Origin: Bacillota bacterium | GTDB lineage: Bacteria > Bacillota_B > Desulfitobacteriia > Desulfitobacteriales > Desulfitobacteriaceae | Length of the DNA: 13,094 bases | Direction: 5' to 3' | NCBI GenBank assembly: GCA_021779415.1 | Contig: JAJYAS010000025.1 | Span: 1 to 13,094, forward strand | Part shown: in pieces, positions 6,941-13,058 of the stretch | How positions within the stretch are numbered: the first letter of the stretch is position 1 | Layout of the letters: each line of letters begins with the position of its first letter | Translations under genes and position numbers: made by a program | The notes under the pieces: model-generated | Seen by the model: only the letters and a program-made list of their open reading frames with translations | Told to the model about the DNA's origin: nothing | The model's database searches: none

Positions 6941-7272
6941 AGAAGAAAACATCTGAAACAAAAGGCACCGTACTGGTGGCGTTGTCCATTCGCTAACGCA
7001 CCGATCAAATCTTCAACTGCAGCACCATTGACTAGTACTATTGTTGCTAGTGTAGCTACTTCCGTGAATGGCATTTCTGTGAGTCCCGATGGAAATACTG
7101 TAACAGTTAGTGTTGCTTCTGGTATCCTTGCTCCTGAACAAGGGGTAAGTGGGAAACTAATTTGTCATCGAAGATCGAGAAATTCTTTACTACTTTGTAT
7201 GATGCCACTCTTACTGAGAAACTCAGAACTTGTCCAGATGCCCCCATACTTTCTGCAGAATGTTCTGGTTAA
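6941..7272 (+). pseudogene. Possible frameshifted remnant of a surface or secreted protein gene
   Basis: One frame from 6941 to about 7140 reads as protein, including NGISVSPDGNTVTVSVASG, which resembles beta-strand repeats of bacterial Ig-like or S-layer proteins. It then degenerates, while the frame starting at 7141 takes over with a plausible hydrophilic tail (LSSKIEKFFTTLYDATLTEK) to a TAA at 7270-7272. A single frameshift at about 7138-7147 would join them. There is no ribosome binding site or start codon in good context, so this is read as a decayed fragment. The family assignment is a weak visual match; the stretch could be chance. Confidence 0.3.
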
Positions 7273-7312
7273 TTCTCTATACCTAGGCATTTGATCAAAA
7301 TCCACCTACCAA

Positions 7313-8119
7313 CTAAATTGCTAGATCCTTAGTGTCAAACACCTTTTTCGCAAAAAACCAAAGAACTGCTGAAGCGGCGCTAAGTCCTATGATGGACCAC
7401 GCGGGGTCTGTTGTTCCCTCTAGTACCTCTTGAGGTTGAAACCATTGGAAGAGAGAGAGGTTTTTCAGCCAGGAAAAATCAGCGCTGAGTCCTCCAACAA
7501 TATCCAGACCGTAAAAAGCCAGCGTCAACCCTGTAGCAAAGGTTAAGGCTCGTTCCTCCCCAGCAAACCAAGCTGAGAAAAAAAGACAATAAATTTCTAT
7601 TAGCGAGAAAAAAGAAAGTCCTAAAATACCTAAGCGCAGATACCTCCAGTGTTCGATTTCAATCCCTGAGCAAAAGGTGCCAAAATATAATCCTACAATC
7701 GTAACCGCAACTAAAATTGCGTTTGTGCTAATCAAAACCCCGGTTTGAGTTGAAAGAATCTCACTTCGAGATACCGGAGTGGACAGAAGAAAAGCAAGCG
7801 ATCCATCATCCACCATTTTTGCCAGTAAAGCATTCGCGGTTTGAATTCCATATAAGGCCATGAGCATCACCCATATCCTCGCAAAAAACTGGCCGGATAT
7901 AAAGGCTTCAAACGTATCGGTCCGTGAATTTTCAGGGACCCCAAACACGCTCTTTACTGCAGACGGGATAGACTCTGCAATCACCGTAACTGCCGGATTT
8001 TTTGCAATCACAGGGTATACCCCTGTTAAGAGTCCTTCATAGAGAATAATTCCTATTGAAATGGCTGCTACTTTCTTTCGAGACTGCTTAAACATTACCC
8101 GAAACAATGCCCTATTCAT
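7313..8119 (-). CDS. ABC-2-type permease, partner of the ATPase at 8168-9043
   Basis: This 268-residue membrane protein has about six hydrophobic segments, starting near residues 18-38 and 85-105 with four more between about 135 and 260. The cytoplasmic motif DDGSLAFLLSTPVSRSEIL (about 104-122) is typical of ABC-2 exporter permeases. ATG at 8119 is preferred because AAGGTGG lies about 7 nt upstream; the GTG at 8125 sits too close to the same site. It is separated by 48 nt from the upstream ATPase gene, with which it forms a two-gene operon. The substrate is unknown, but the architecture suggests export of a hydrophobic compound, peptide or lipid. Confidence 0.88.
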   Translation of the reverse strand: MNRALFRVMFKQSRKKVAAISIGIILYEGLLTGVYPVIAKNPAVTVIAESIPSAVKSVFGVPENSRTDTFEAFISGQFFARIWVMLMALYGIQTANALLAKMVDDGSLAFLLSTPVSRSEILSTQTGVLISTNAILVAVTIVGLYFGTFCSGIEIEHWRYLRLGILGLSFFSLIEIYCLFFSAWFAGEERALTFATGLTLAFYGLDIVGGLSADFSWLKNLSLFQWFQPQEVLEGTTDPAWSIIGLSAASAVLWFFAKKVFDTKDLAI

Positions 8120-8167
8120 GTTCACCCCACCTTCAATGTCAACTAGCTCTCTGTCTAGCTACGACCA

Positions 8168-9043
8168 CTACCGGTAAAAATCCATAAAGGCCTCTTCTAA
8201 TTCCAAAGAACGTTGCCTAAAGCGTTTGACACGAACTTGAGCCAGCGTAAACCATAGTTTATCCAGTTCACCCGTTACACGAATGACGAAGCATCCCCCT
8301 TCTATAGAGGTTAAATTTAACTGACTCTGCTTTAGAAGCTCGACATCCTTTTCGCTTTCGACTTCGATTTCAAACGTTTGATACTCAGCTTCTCTAAGCT
8401 GAGAAATACTTTGAACTGATAGAAGTCTCCCTTCTCGAATAATCCCCACCTGCTCACACGTGCGTTCAATCTCTCCAAATTGGTGGGAAGACATAAATAA
8501 AGTCTTCCCTTTTCTCTTTTCCTCTAGGATTAAATCAACAAACACTTTTTGCATTAAGGGGTCCAGTCCAGATGTCGGTTCATCAAGGATGAGCACACTG
8601 GCATCTAACATCAATGCTGAAATTAGCCCCAACTTCTGCTTCATCCCTTTAGACATCTTCCGAATGAGTATTTTCACATCTAAGTCGAGGGCATTCACAA
8701 AGTAATCTCGGACCTTCTTTATTTGAAAACAATTGCAGTTCATTCCCGCGATGAGATCTAAAAACTCAACCCCTGTTAAGTTCTCAATAAAATGAAGTTC
8801 ACCCGGAAGATAACCGACGATCTTCTTCACTTCCGTCTTTTCTCGCCAGCAATCATGTTCGTTGATCGTTACTTGTCCTGAATCCGGTTTTAAAAATCCC
8901 ATTAAAAGACGGATGGTCGTGGTCTTCCCTGCTCCATTCGGGCCGAGGAATCCAAAAGCTGTTCCAGGATCAACCTGAAAGTTAATGTTCCTAATTCCTT
9001 GCCCTTCGCGATAAACTTTGGTCAGTTCTTTAACCTCGATCAT
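8168..9043 (-). CDS. ABC transporter ATP-binding protein (exporter type)
   Basis: This 291-residue protein has an N-terminal ABC domain: Walker A GPNGAGKTT (34-42), a YLPGE segment at the Q-loop position, signature MSKGMKQKLG, Walker B VLILDEP, D-loop SGLDP and the switch His in SSHQ. The last approximately 80 residues form a C-terminal extension common in drug and bacteriocin exporters of this class (BcrA-like). It should pair with the permease encoded 48 nt downstream. The start at 9043 has AGGTAGG a few nt upstream. Unlike the transporter at 5448-6940, no regulator gene is linked; upstream lie only a small hairpin and a kinase-gene remnant. Confidence 0.93.
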   Translation of the reverse strand: MIEVKELTKVYREGQGIRNINFQVDPGTAFGFLGPNGAGKTTTIRLLMGFLKPDSGQVTINEHDCWREKTEVKKIVGYLPGELHFIENLTGVEFLDLIAGMNCNCFQIKKVRDYFVNALDLDVKILIRKMSKGMKQKLGLISALMLDASVLILDEPTSGLDPLMQKVFVDLILEEKRKGKTLFMSSHQFGEIERTCEQVGIIREGRLLSVQSISQLREAEYQTFEIEVESEKDVELLKQSQLNLTSIEGGCFVIRVTGELDKLWFTLAQVRVKRFRQRSLELEEAFMDFYR

Positions 9044-9204
9044 TTCCTACCTACTTCCATTAGAAGCACTCTTCATGCTCAACGTACTATTCAGTTTGGA
9101 TAAACAAGCCACAAAAAACCTAAACTTTCCATAAGCGAAACTGTTTTTCCGAGAAAAGCAAACATTCCAACTTCCATGGAGGTTCACCTCGCACAAATAA
9201 TAAG

Positions 9205-9220
9205 CCCTGTAAAAACAGGG
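9205..9220 (-). terminator. Small hairpin with T-rich tail, possible terminator
   Basis: CCCTGT (9205-9210), AAAA and ACAGGG (9215-9220) form a 6-bp stem with a 4-nt loop. On the minus strand it is followed by CTTATTATTTG. It lies 49 nt beyond the end of the UbiB remnant and upstream of the ABC ATPase gene, so it may be the old terminator of that gene. The stem is short. Confidence 0.4.
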
Positions 9221-9268
9221 GCATTGTGTTCTTCCTTAATCTTATACATCCTATTGTATGTTGATTGG

Positions 9269-9535
9269 TTAACCTATTGTGTCTGTCTCCCTTATACCCC
9301 AAATTTTTTCCCATAGTTCCTTTAGTCCAAACCTCCCCCAGATAAACCTTCGGCTAAAGGGCTTGGCTTGTTTAACTAGACTTAAAGCAGGATCTAACCT
9401 GTTTAGAGTTCCCTCAAGAGTCAGCAAGGATTTGCCAACGAGAATATATTCAGAGGGGATTTGAATTCCATGACGAAAGATAATTTCAAAAAGTCCTGAT
9501 GGGAAAAAGATTTCCTTATTATTTTGGAAAAACCC
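9269..9535 (-). pseudogene. Fragment of an AarF/UbiB-type (ABC1) kinase gene
   Basis: About 88 codons are open from just after a TGA (9536-9538) to a TAA (9269-9271). The stretch FRHGIQIPSEYILVGKSLLT, then LEGTLNRLDPALSL, matches the C-terminal half of AarF/UbiB atypical kinases, where a very similar RLPPDLxLLGKALLTLEG block is conserved just before the C-terminal helices. Full-length members are about 500-560 residues, so most of the protein is absent. No start codon or ribosome binding site is present. The family is linked to quinone biosynthesis or lipid homeostasis, but no function is expected from this piece. It indicates a large deletion. The plus-strand frame across it is a shadow. Confidence 0.75.
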
Positions 9536-9660
9536 TCAGGAAATAAAAAAAACAGACCATTAAAAAACGATCTGATCGTGCCACTACTTATTCACTGTCC
9601 CCCTTTTGGAAGAGCGCGACATAATGGGTAAGGGGCAGCGGTTAGCTTCATGTTGGCTAT

Positions 9661-9676
9661 AACTTTGATCAAAGTT
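9661..9676. repeat. Perfect 16-bp palindrome downstream of the HD-GYP gene
   Basis: AACTTTGATCAAAGTT is identical to its own reverse complement and ends 27 nt past the stop of the HD-GYP gene. It has no loop and no clear T-run, so it is not a typical terminator. It could be a protein-binding site or chance. Confidence 0.4.
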
Positions 9677-9703
9677 GTTTCAAACTACTAATAAATAAAG
9701 CCA

Positions 9704-10801
9704 TTATCCCACTTCTTTGAATTCCACACGCCCAATGAACCGAGTTAAATCCTGCATTAAATCCACATATATCTCTTTATTGAGAAATCTACCATTATTA
9801 TCGAATAAAAGGCGAATAAGAGGTCGAGTTGGCATTTGCGCGGGCACTGCCACAATTACTCCCATTTCTCCCGAATTGAGAGTAACAATTGCATTTTCGG
9901 GATACAAAGTGAGGGATTCTCGAAAAGCCTGTACCACTTGCGGGTTAAAGTCCTTTCCTGACCAGGCAAGAATCATTTCGAGAGCATGGTAAGGTGGTAA
10001 GCCTCTGCGGTAAGGTCTGTCTGCGGTTAATGCTTCATAAACGTCGGTGACGGCTACGATTTGAGCATCGAGATGAATATTGTTTCCTATTAATCCGCAA
10101 GGATAGCCCTTCCCATTCCAACGTTCATGATGTTTTTTGACAGTCTCCAGCACACTAGGTAATAAACGAGTATTTTTCAGCATATCTGCTCCCAGTTTGG
10201 GGTGCAGTTTCATAATGTCAAACTCGTCATCCGTTAAACTTCCAGGTTTATTCAAGATTTCTTTTGGCACATTCAACTTTCCTAAGTCATGAAGCAGTGC
10301 CCCCAAGGTCAAATACTTAAGTCTCTTCTCTTTGTATCCCAAGCGCATCCCCGTCAAGGTTGCTAATATAGCGACGTTCAAGCTATGCACGAACGTTCCA
10401 TAGTCATGGCGTTTAAACTTCTCTAAGTCTAATCGTGCCATATCAAAATTCAGATAGACATTTATGGGTTTTAACTCTTTCAGTATTATTTCTACGAGCA
10501 CAAGAGTTTTTTCGATCTGTCTAGGTAGAATAAGTTTTGCTTCATGGTAAATGCTCCATAAGGTGCCCACTAATTTTATGTACACATCTTTAGAAAATGC
10601 TTTCGCCGTCTCAGCAGGGTAATTTATCTCTTCCTGTTTTCTCCAAACAAAAACTTCACGTTTCTGGAGGCGCCCCCTTATCCCTTCCGTAATCGGCTGT
10701 CCCTTATGCAATAATAGAACTCCAAAGTTATCAAAAAGATCTACACTCGCTGTCATTCCCATTGCTGAATTTGATTGTGCCCGTTCCAACAACCAATTCA
10801 T
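9704..10801 (-). CDS. HD-GYP domain protein, probable c-di-GMP phosphodiesterase
   Basis: This 365-residue protein has an N-terminal region without a recognised sensor domain (1-125) and an HD-GYP domain at about 130-305. Visible motifs are H139 (HSLN), the HD pair 171-172 in LLHDLGKLNVP, ILNKPGSLT, MKLHP, H224-H225 followed by ERWNGKGYP with GYP at 232-234, and DVYEALTADRPYR. All catalytic-class residues are present, so cleavage of c-di-GMP to pGpG or GMP is likely. A C-terminal approximately 60-residue beta-rich tail follows. The start at 10801 has AGGAGGAG 6 nt upstream; longer in-frame starts lack a site. No membrane segment is seen, so it is cytoplasmic. A c-di-GMP-I riboswitch lies about 360 nt upstream on the same strand. 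Confidence 0.93.
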   Translation of the reverse strand: MNWLLERAQSNSAMGMTASVDLFDNFGVLLLHKGQPITEGIRGRLQKREVFVWRKQEEINYPAETAKAFSKDVYIKLVGTLWSIYHEAKLILPRQIEKTLVLVEIILKELKPINVYLNFDMARLDLEKFKRHDYGTFVHSLNVAILATLTGMRLGYKEKRLKYLTLGALLHDLGKLNVPKEILNKPGSLTDDEFDIMKLHPKLGADMLKNTRLLPSVLETVKKHHERWNGKGYPCGLIGNNIHLDAQIVAVTDVYEALTADRPYRRGLPPYHALEMILAWSGKDFNPQVVQAFRESLTLYPENAIVTLNSGEMGVIVAVPAQMPTRPLIRLLFDNNGRFLNKEIYVDLMQDLTRFIGRVEFKEVG

Positions 10802-10874
10802 TGCTCTCTCTCCTCCTCCCATTCCTACCCATATGGTTTTGTGAATTAGATCTAAATATGCAACATTATTACGC

Positions 10875-10919
10875 AAACCTTAAGCACCCCGCTACTAGAG
10901 TGGTACACTTAAGGTTTTT
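10875..10919 (+). terminator. Terminator-like hairpin upstream of the HD-GYP gene (plus orientation)
   Basis: AAACCTTAAG (10875-10884) and CTTAAGGTTT (10908-10917) form a perfect 10-bp stem with a 23-nt loop that has some further pairing. The T-run (10915-10919) follows on the plus strand, so it would stop plus-strand transcription. No plus-strand gene ends here. It may be the leftover terminator of a deleted gene, joined to the MCP remnant that begins directly after it. On the minus strand it lies in the long leader of the HD-GYP gene. Confidence 0.5.
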
Positions 10920-10920
10920 C

Positions 10921-11101
10921 TCCACCGATTTAAGCGAAGAATTATCCGCTGCTGCCCAAAAAACTACTTCTGCCAGTGAACAAGTTGCTGATACATTTGC
11001 CCAACTTGCTTCTGGTGCAACTAAGCAATTCTATCTCAGTAGGAGATACTAGCGAATCATTGGCACTTGTTATAAAGGATTTAGATAAATTTCAAAACTA
11101 A
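10921..11101 (+). pseudogene. Remnant of a methyl-accepting chemotaxis protein gene
   Basis: The frame from 10921 to about 11028 reads DLSEELSAAAQKTTSASEQV, then ADTFAQLASGATKQ, the heptad-rich start of an MCP cytoplasmic signalling helix. The next frame (11030-11101) reads VGDTSESLALVIKDLDKF and stops, which fits the C-terminal tail of such receptors. The long middle part, including the highly conserved hairpin tip, is missing. Two ends of one gene were therefore fused out of frame by an internal deletion, and the sensor half is also gone. No start codon or ribosome binding site is present. Intact MCPs relay attractant signals to CheA; this piece should be inactive. Confidence 0.72.
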
Positions 11102-11117
11102 ATTTCCCCCTTTTAAA

Positions 11118-11159
11118 ACAAAATGTCGCCGAAATCAATGATCAGCGACAGGTTTTTGT
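11118..11159 (-). terminator. Terminator hairpin abutting the riboswitch (expression platform candidate)
   Basis: TGTCGC (11124-11129) and GCGACA (11145-11150) form the core stem around a 15-nt loop. ACAAAA (11118-11123) can pair with TTTTGT (11154-11159) to extend it past a 3-nt bulge. On the minus strand it follows the aptamer directly and is trailed by TTTTGTTTT, the layout of a riboswitch expression platform. On the plus strand it is also followed by a T-rich run, so it could serve the MCP gene remnant as well. Confidence 0.75.
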
Positions 11160-11160
11160 T

Positions 11161-11240
11161 CGGTAACCCGGCTATCTTACACATTTAAGGTGAAGACCCG
11201 TGGCTTTGCGTCCCCAGTTCTCACTGAGTTTGCCTTTATC
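11161..11240 (-). promoter_or_regulatory. c-di-GMP-I (GEMM-I) riboswitch aptamer
   Basis: Read on the minus strand, the sequence has the GEMM-I hallmarks in order: GGCAAAC; a short stem CAGT-GAGA-ACTG capped by a GNRA tetraloop (11215-11226); the highly conserved GGGACGCAAAGCCACGGGTC; and a second hairpin ending in GATAGCCGGGTTACCG, the tetraloop-receptor side. The order and spacing match the known class, including the Vibrio Vc2 aptamer. A terminator hairpin follows immediately. The first same-strand gene downstream is the HD-GYP phosphodiesterase, starting about 360 nt on, with an antisense MCP remnant between. A probable promoter lies at 11323-11351. The riboswitch call is strong; which gene it controls is inferred. 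Confidence 0.92.
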
Positions 11241-11285
11241 GCAGACTATTAAATTAAATTAATTTATTACCTAGAAACTATCCAG

Positions 11286-11303
11286 GTCCTACTCGAGTAG
11301 GAC
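11286..11303. repeat. Perfect 18-bp palindrome in the riboswitch leader
   Basis: GTCCTACTCGAGTAGGAC equals its own reverse complement. It lies between the predicted promoter (-10 box at 11323-11328) and the aptamer (from 11240), so it would be about +13 to +30 of the minus-strand transcript. It could be a DNA operator or a 5'-end hairpin that stabilises the RNA. Confidence 0.5.
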
Positions 11304-11322
11304 TTATGCACCACTGAAACGT

Positions 11323-11351
11323 AGTATATTATACAATATGTCAAAGTACAA
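11323..11351 (-). promoter_or_regulatory. Probable promoter of the riboswitch transcript
   Basis: On the minus strand TTGTAC (11346-11351) and TATACT (11323-11328) are separated by 17 nt, giving a start near 11316 and about 75 nt of leader before the aptamer. The surroundings are very AT-rich and other box choices exist, such as the nearby TTGACA and TATAAT, whose mutual spacing is wrong. Confidence 0.5.
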
Positions 11352-11576
11352 CACACTTTTTTCATTATAACGTATTTTTATTATATTATGACATTTAAGC
11401 AATCTTTATAACAAGCTATTCTTTTTTCTGACATATTAATCCATTTTATGACGAGATCCTTCCTGGTTAATATAACTAAATCTATATAGCAAGATTCCTC
11501 CTTCTCACACATTCCTGAATGTGTAAATCATTATTGTTTGTCTCCGCTTGAGCCATAAGCTGCGGGACAGGTTCCT
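11352..11576. other. AT-rich intergenic region with two hairpins behind the glutaredoxin-like gene
   Basis: There is no gene. ACACATTC-CT-GAATGTGT (11507-11524) is an 8-bp inverted repeat. At 11540-11568 a nested hairpin pairs GTC-t-CCGC with GCGGGAC and AGC with GCT; it starts 9 nt past the glutaredoxin-like stop and may mark its 3' end, but no T-run follows on the minus strand. The rest is very AT-rich promoter-like sequence. Confidence 0.4.
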
Positions 11577-11831
11577 TTATTCAATAATTTCCATAAGAGC
11601 CTTACGAAATCTAAAATCGGATATCTTGGAAACAAAAAGATCTCGGCCATTAATTGCCACAACAGGGATCACGTATTGATATTTCTCAAAGAGCACCTGA
11701 TTTTCCGAGATGTCTATTTCCTCCAAAATAAATGGAATCTCAGCTTGTACCTTAAGTAGCATTGCTTTAGCCTTGTCGCAAAGGCAACATTCAGGCTTAC
11801 TGTATATCACCACGTTAGGTTTTGTAGTCAT
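11577..11831 (-). CDS. Glutaredoxin-like thiol-disulfide protein (DUF836 type)
   Basis: This 84-residue protein has the thioredoxin-fold order of glutaredoxins. Strand VVIYSKPEC leads into the redox motif C15-C-L-C18, followed by helix DKAKAMLLKV, strand EEIDI, and the cis-proline region YVIPVVAINGRDLF (Pro at about 56). It matches the glutaredoxin-like DUF836 (PF05768) family, which is shorter than classical thioredoxins. It should reduce or sense disulfides in the cytoplasm; the partner is unknown. The start at 11831 has GAGGA about 9 nt upstream. A short unrecognised frame ends 27 nt upstream. A ferritin-like gene is nearby but on the other strand. Confidence 0.85.
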   Translation of the reverse strand: MTTKPNVVIYSKPECCLCDKAKAMLLKVQAEIPFILEEIDISENQVLFEKYQYVIPVVAINGRDLFVSKISDFRFRKALMEIIE

Positions 11832-11858
11832 CCTAGTTTATCCTCATTTCTGAAGCAC

Positions 11859-12053
11859 TTAGTTTGTACATAATATTCCTTCATGCCCTTTACATATTTT
11901 CCATATCATCAAATAATATTCCACACTACCTGCAAATCCTCTTTTTGACAACAAATATCTTTCCAAACCACAAATAACAAGCCGGGTTTCCTTTGAGTAG
12001 GAAATACCGACTTGTTGCAATAAAATATTAGCCAGAATCCTGGTTAGTGCCAA
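11859..12053 (-). CDS. Doubtful 64-aa frame upstream of the glutaredoxin-like gene
   Basis: The frame starts with TTG at 12053 and ends 27 nt before the glutaredoxin-like start. I do not recognise the protein. It is moderately hydrophobic and basic (MALTRILANILLQQVG, then RYLLSKRGF), without a clear membrane segment or motif. No ribosome binding site precedes the TTG. It may be a fragment of a decayed gene or a chance frame; its position in an operon-like spacing is the only argument for it. Confidence 0.2.
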   Translation of the reverse strand: MALTRILANILLQQVGISYSKETRLVICGLERYLLSKRGFAGSVEYYLMIWKICKGHEGILCTN

Positions 12054-12236
12054 TCTTTTTTAAGACGCCCTAGTCCTAGTCATGCGCGGATCTTGGTACG
12101 CGACTGCCGCTTTTTTCTGAGTTCCAAGTTCCAAAATATCTTGTGGTGAAAAGTACTTTCGCCCCAAGATTTTTTACTGCATTAAGACTATCCTGTACAT
12201 ACTAACCTAGTGACGATATGAATGGAGGTCGAACGT
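12054..12236. other. Short intergenic region with a possible gene scrap
   Basis: On the minus strand a 42-codon stop-to-stop stretch (12076-12201) includes LNAVKNLGAKVLFTTRYFG, which looks protein-like but is unassigned and has no start. On the plus strand the region leads into the ferritin-like gene and must hold its promoter, but no box pair stood out. GGAGGT just before 12237 is its ribosome binding site. Confidence 0.3.
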
Positions 12237-12839
12237 ATGGATAAGGCCACACTCATTTCTAAGCTGAATTGGTTCTATAGTTTAGAAATGAATCAAGTAG
12301 ACTTTTACAACGCTCAAAGCAAAGCCTTTAAAGGTAGGTATAGCGGTATAGTCTTTGAACGTTGCGCATACATCGAACAAGATCATGTGGGTAATATCGG
12401 AGAAAAAATCAAAGGACTCGGTGGCAAACCTACAGTTTTGGGTGATATTATTTCACCTATTATCGGGAAAGTAGCTGGAGAACTTATATCCATGACAGGT
12501 TTAGAAGATACACTGGCAATTAATATCATGATAGAACAAAAAGCCATGGAAGATTATAACGAATTGATTGAGAAACTACACCAAGATAAATACGGCGATA
12601 AAGAGATGATCAAAATGCTTCAACATAATTTTGTGGATGAGCATTTGCACACCGAGTGGTTTAGGACCAAAATAATCGCTATTAAACAATATGAATTCAC
12701 TGCCAAGCATTTTAGTGCTAGTACCGAAATGTACCCTGAAACCCAAACAACAAAAGCTTCTTTCGAGAACAATTACCGAGCAACTCCTAAAAGGGCAAAA
12801 ATTGTTAAACCCCGTCCATTAAAAACAGTTAAATGGTAA
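12237..12839 (+). CDS. Ferritin-like di-iron protein (COQ7/rubrerythrin-like four-helix bundle)
   Basis: This 200-residue protein shows the ligand pattern of a ferritin-like di-iron site: Glu17 (YSLEMNQVDFY), Glu47-x-x-His50 (EQDH), Glu100 (MIEQKAMEDY) and Glu135-x-x-His138 (DEHLH). The two E-x-x-H motifs, each on the second helix of a helical pair, are the family hallmark. Residues 60-90 form a Gly-rich loop (GGKPTVLGDIISPIIG). The C-terminal 50 residues are basic and disordered-looking (KRAKIVKPRPLK). The exact reaction is unknown; oxidase, peroxidase, hydroxylase or iron-handling activity are all possible. ATG at 12237 is chosen because GGAGGT lies 7 nt upstream; the in-frame ATG at 12222 has no site. 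It ends 9 nt from a convergent gene. Confidence 0.82.
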   Translation: MDKATLISKLNWFYSLEMNQVDFYNAQSKAFKGRYSGIVFERCAYIEQDHVGNIGEKIKGLGGKPTVLGDIISPIIGKVAGELISMTGLEDTLAINIMIEQKAMEDYNELIEKLHQDKYGDKEMIKMLQHNFVDEHLHTEWFRTKIIAIKQYEFTAKHFSASTEMYPETQTTKASFENNYRATPKRAKIVKPRPLKTVKW

Positions 12840-12848
12840 TTAATATTT

Positions 12849-13058
12849 TTAGAGCAATGCAGATTTTTGTAAAGCACCGTAAACACTCTTTGTCAGGATG
12901 CCTGCCACAATTGTTCCTACGAGGGCCGTTATGGCTGAAGATAGCAGTGCAATCTTCCAGTCAAGATGAATGACATAAATCAATCCAACCGTAACGCATA
13001 AGTTGCCGATAACAGTACAAGCGAGCATAGCTAATATATGGTGGCTTAATTTTTGCAT
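12849..13058 (-). CDS. Small membrane protein with two transmembrane helices
   Basis: This 69-residue protein has two hydrophobic segments, about 7-30 (HILAMLACTVIGNLCVTVGL) and 36-58 (IALLSSAITALVGTIVAGIL), with a short charged loop HLDWK between. I do not recognise a family. The ATG at 13058 has no ribosome binding site, and the frame stays open to the right edge of the window (12 more codons without a stop). The true start may therefore lie outside and this may be the C-terminal part of a longer protein. The stop is 9 nt from the convergent ferritin-like gene, so no terminator fits between the two. Confidence 0.55.
   Translation of the reverse strand: MQKLSHHILAMLACTVIGNLCVTVGLIYVIHLDWKIALLSSAITALVGTIVAGILTKSVYGALQKSALL

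Noticed and set aside
6889..7074. Minus-strand frame of 61 codons with a leader-peptide-like stretch (VNGAAVEDLIGALANGQ)
   Set aside because: Briefly considered as a small peptide gene, but there is no ribosome binding site or modification gene, and the plus strand reads more protein-like here.
7652..7672. tRNA T-loop-like sequence
   Set aside because: It lies inside the permease gene and no acceptor, D or anticodon arms can be formed around it.
9091..9177. 28-codon minus-strand frame (MEVGMFAFLGKTVSLMESLG...) upstream of the ABC ATPase
   Set aside because: Considered as a small leader or membrane peptide. The ribosome binding site is weak and nothing else supports it.
9279..9464. Plus-strand frame of 61 codons
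   Set aside because: It is antisense to the UbiB fragment, which has clear family similarity.
10762..10920. N-terminal part of a 96-codon plus-strand frame running into the MCP remnant
   Set aside because: The first 53 codons overlap the HD-GYP start region and the hairpin; only the part from 10921 resembles an MCP.
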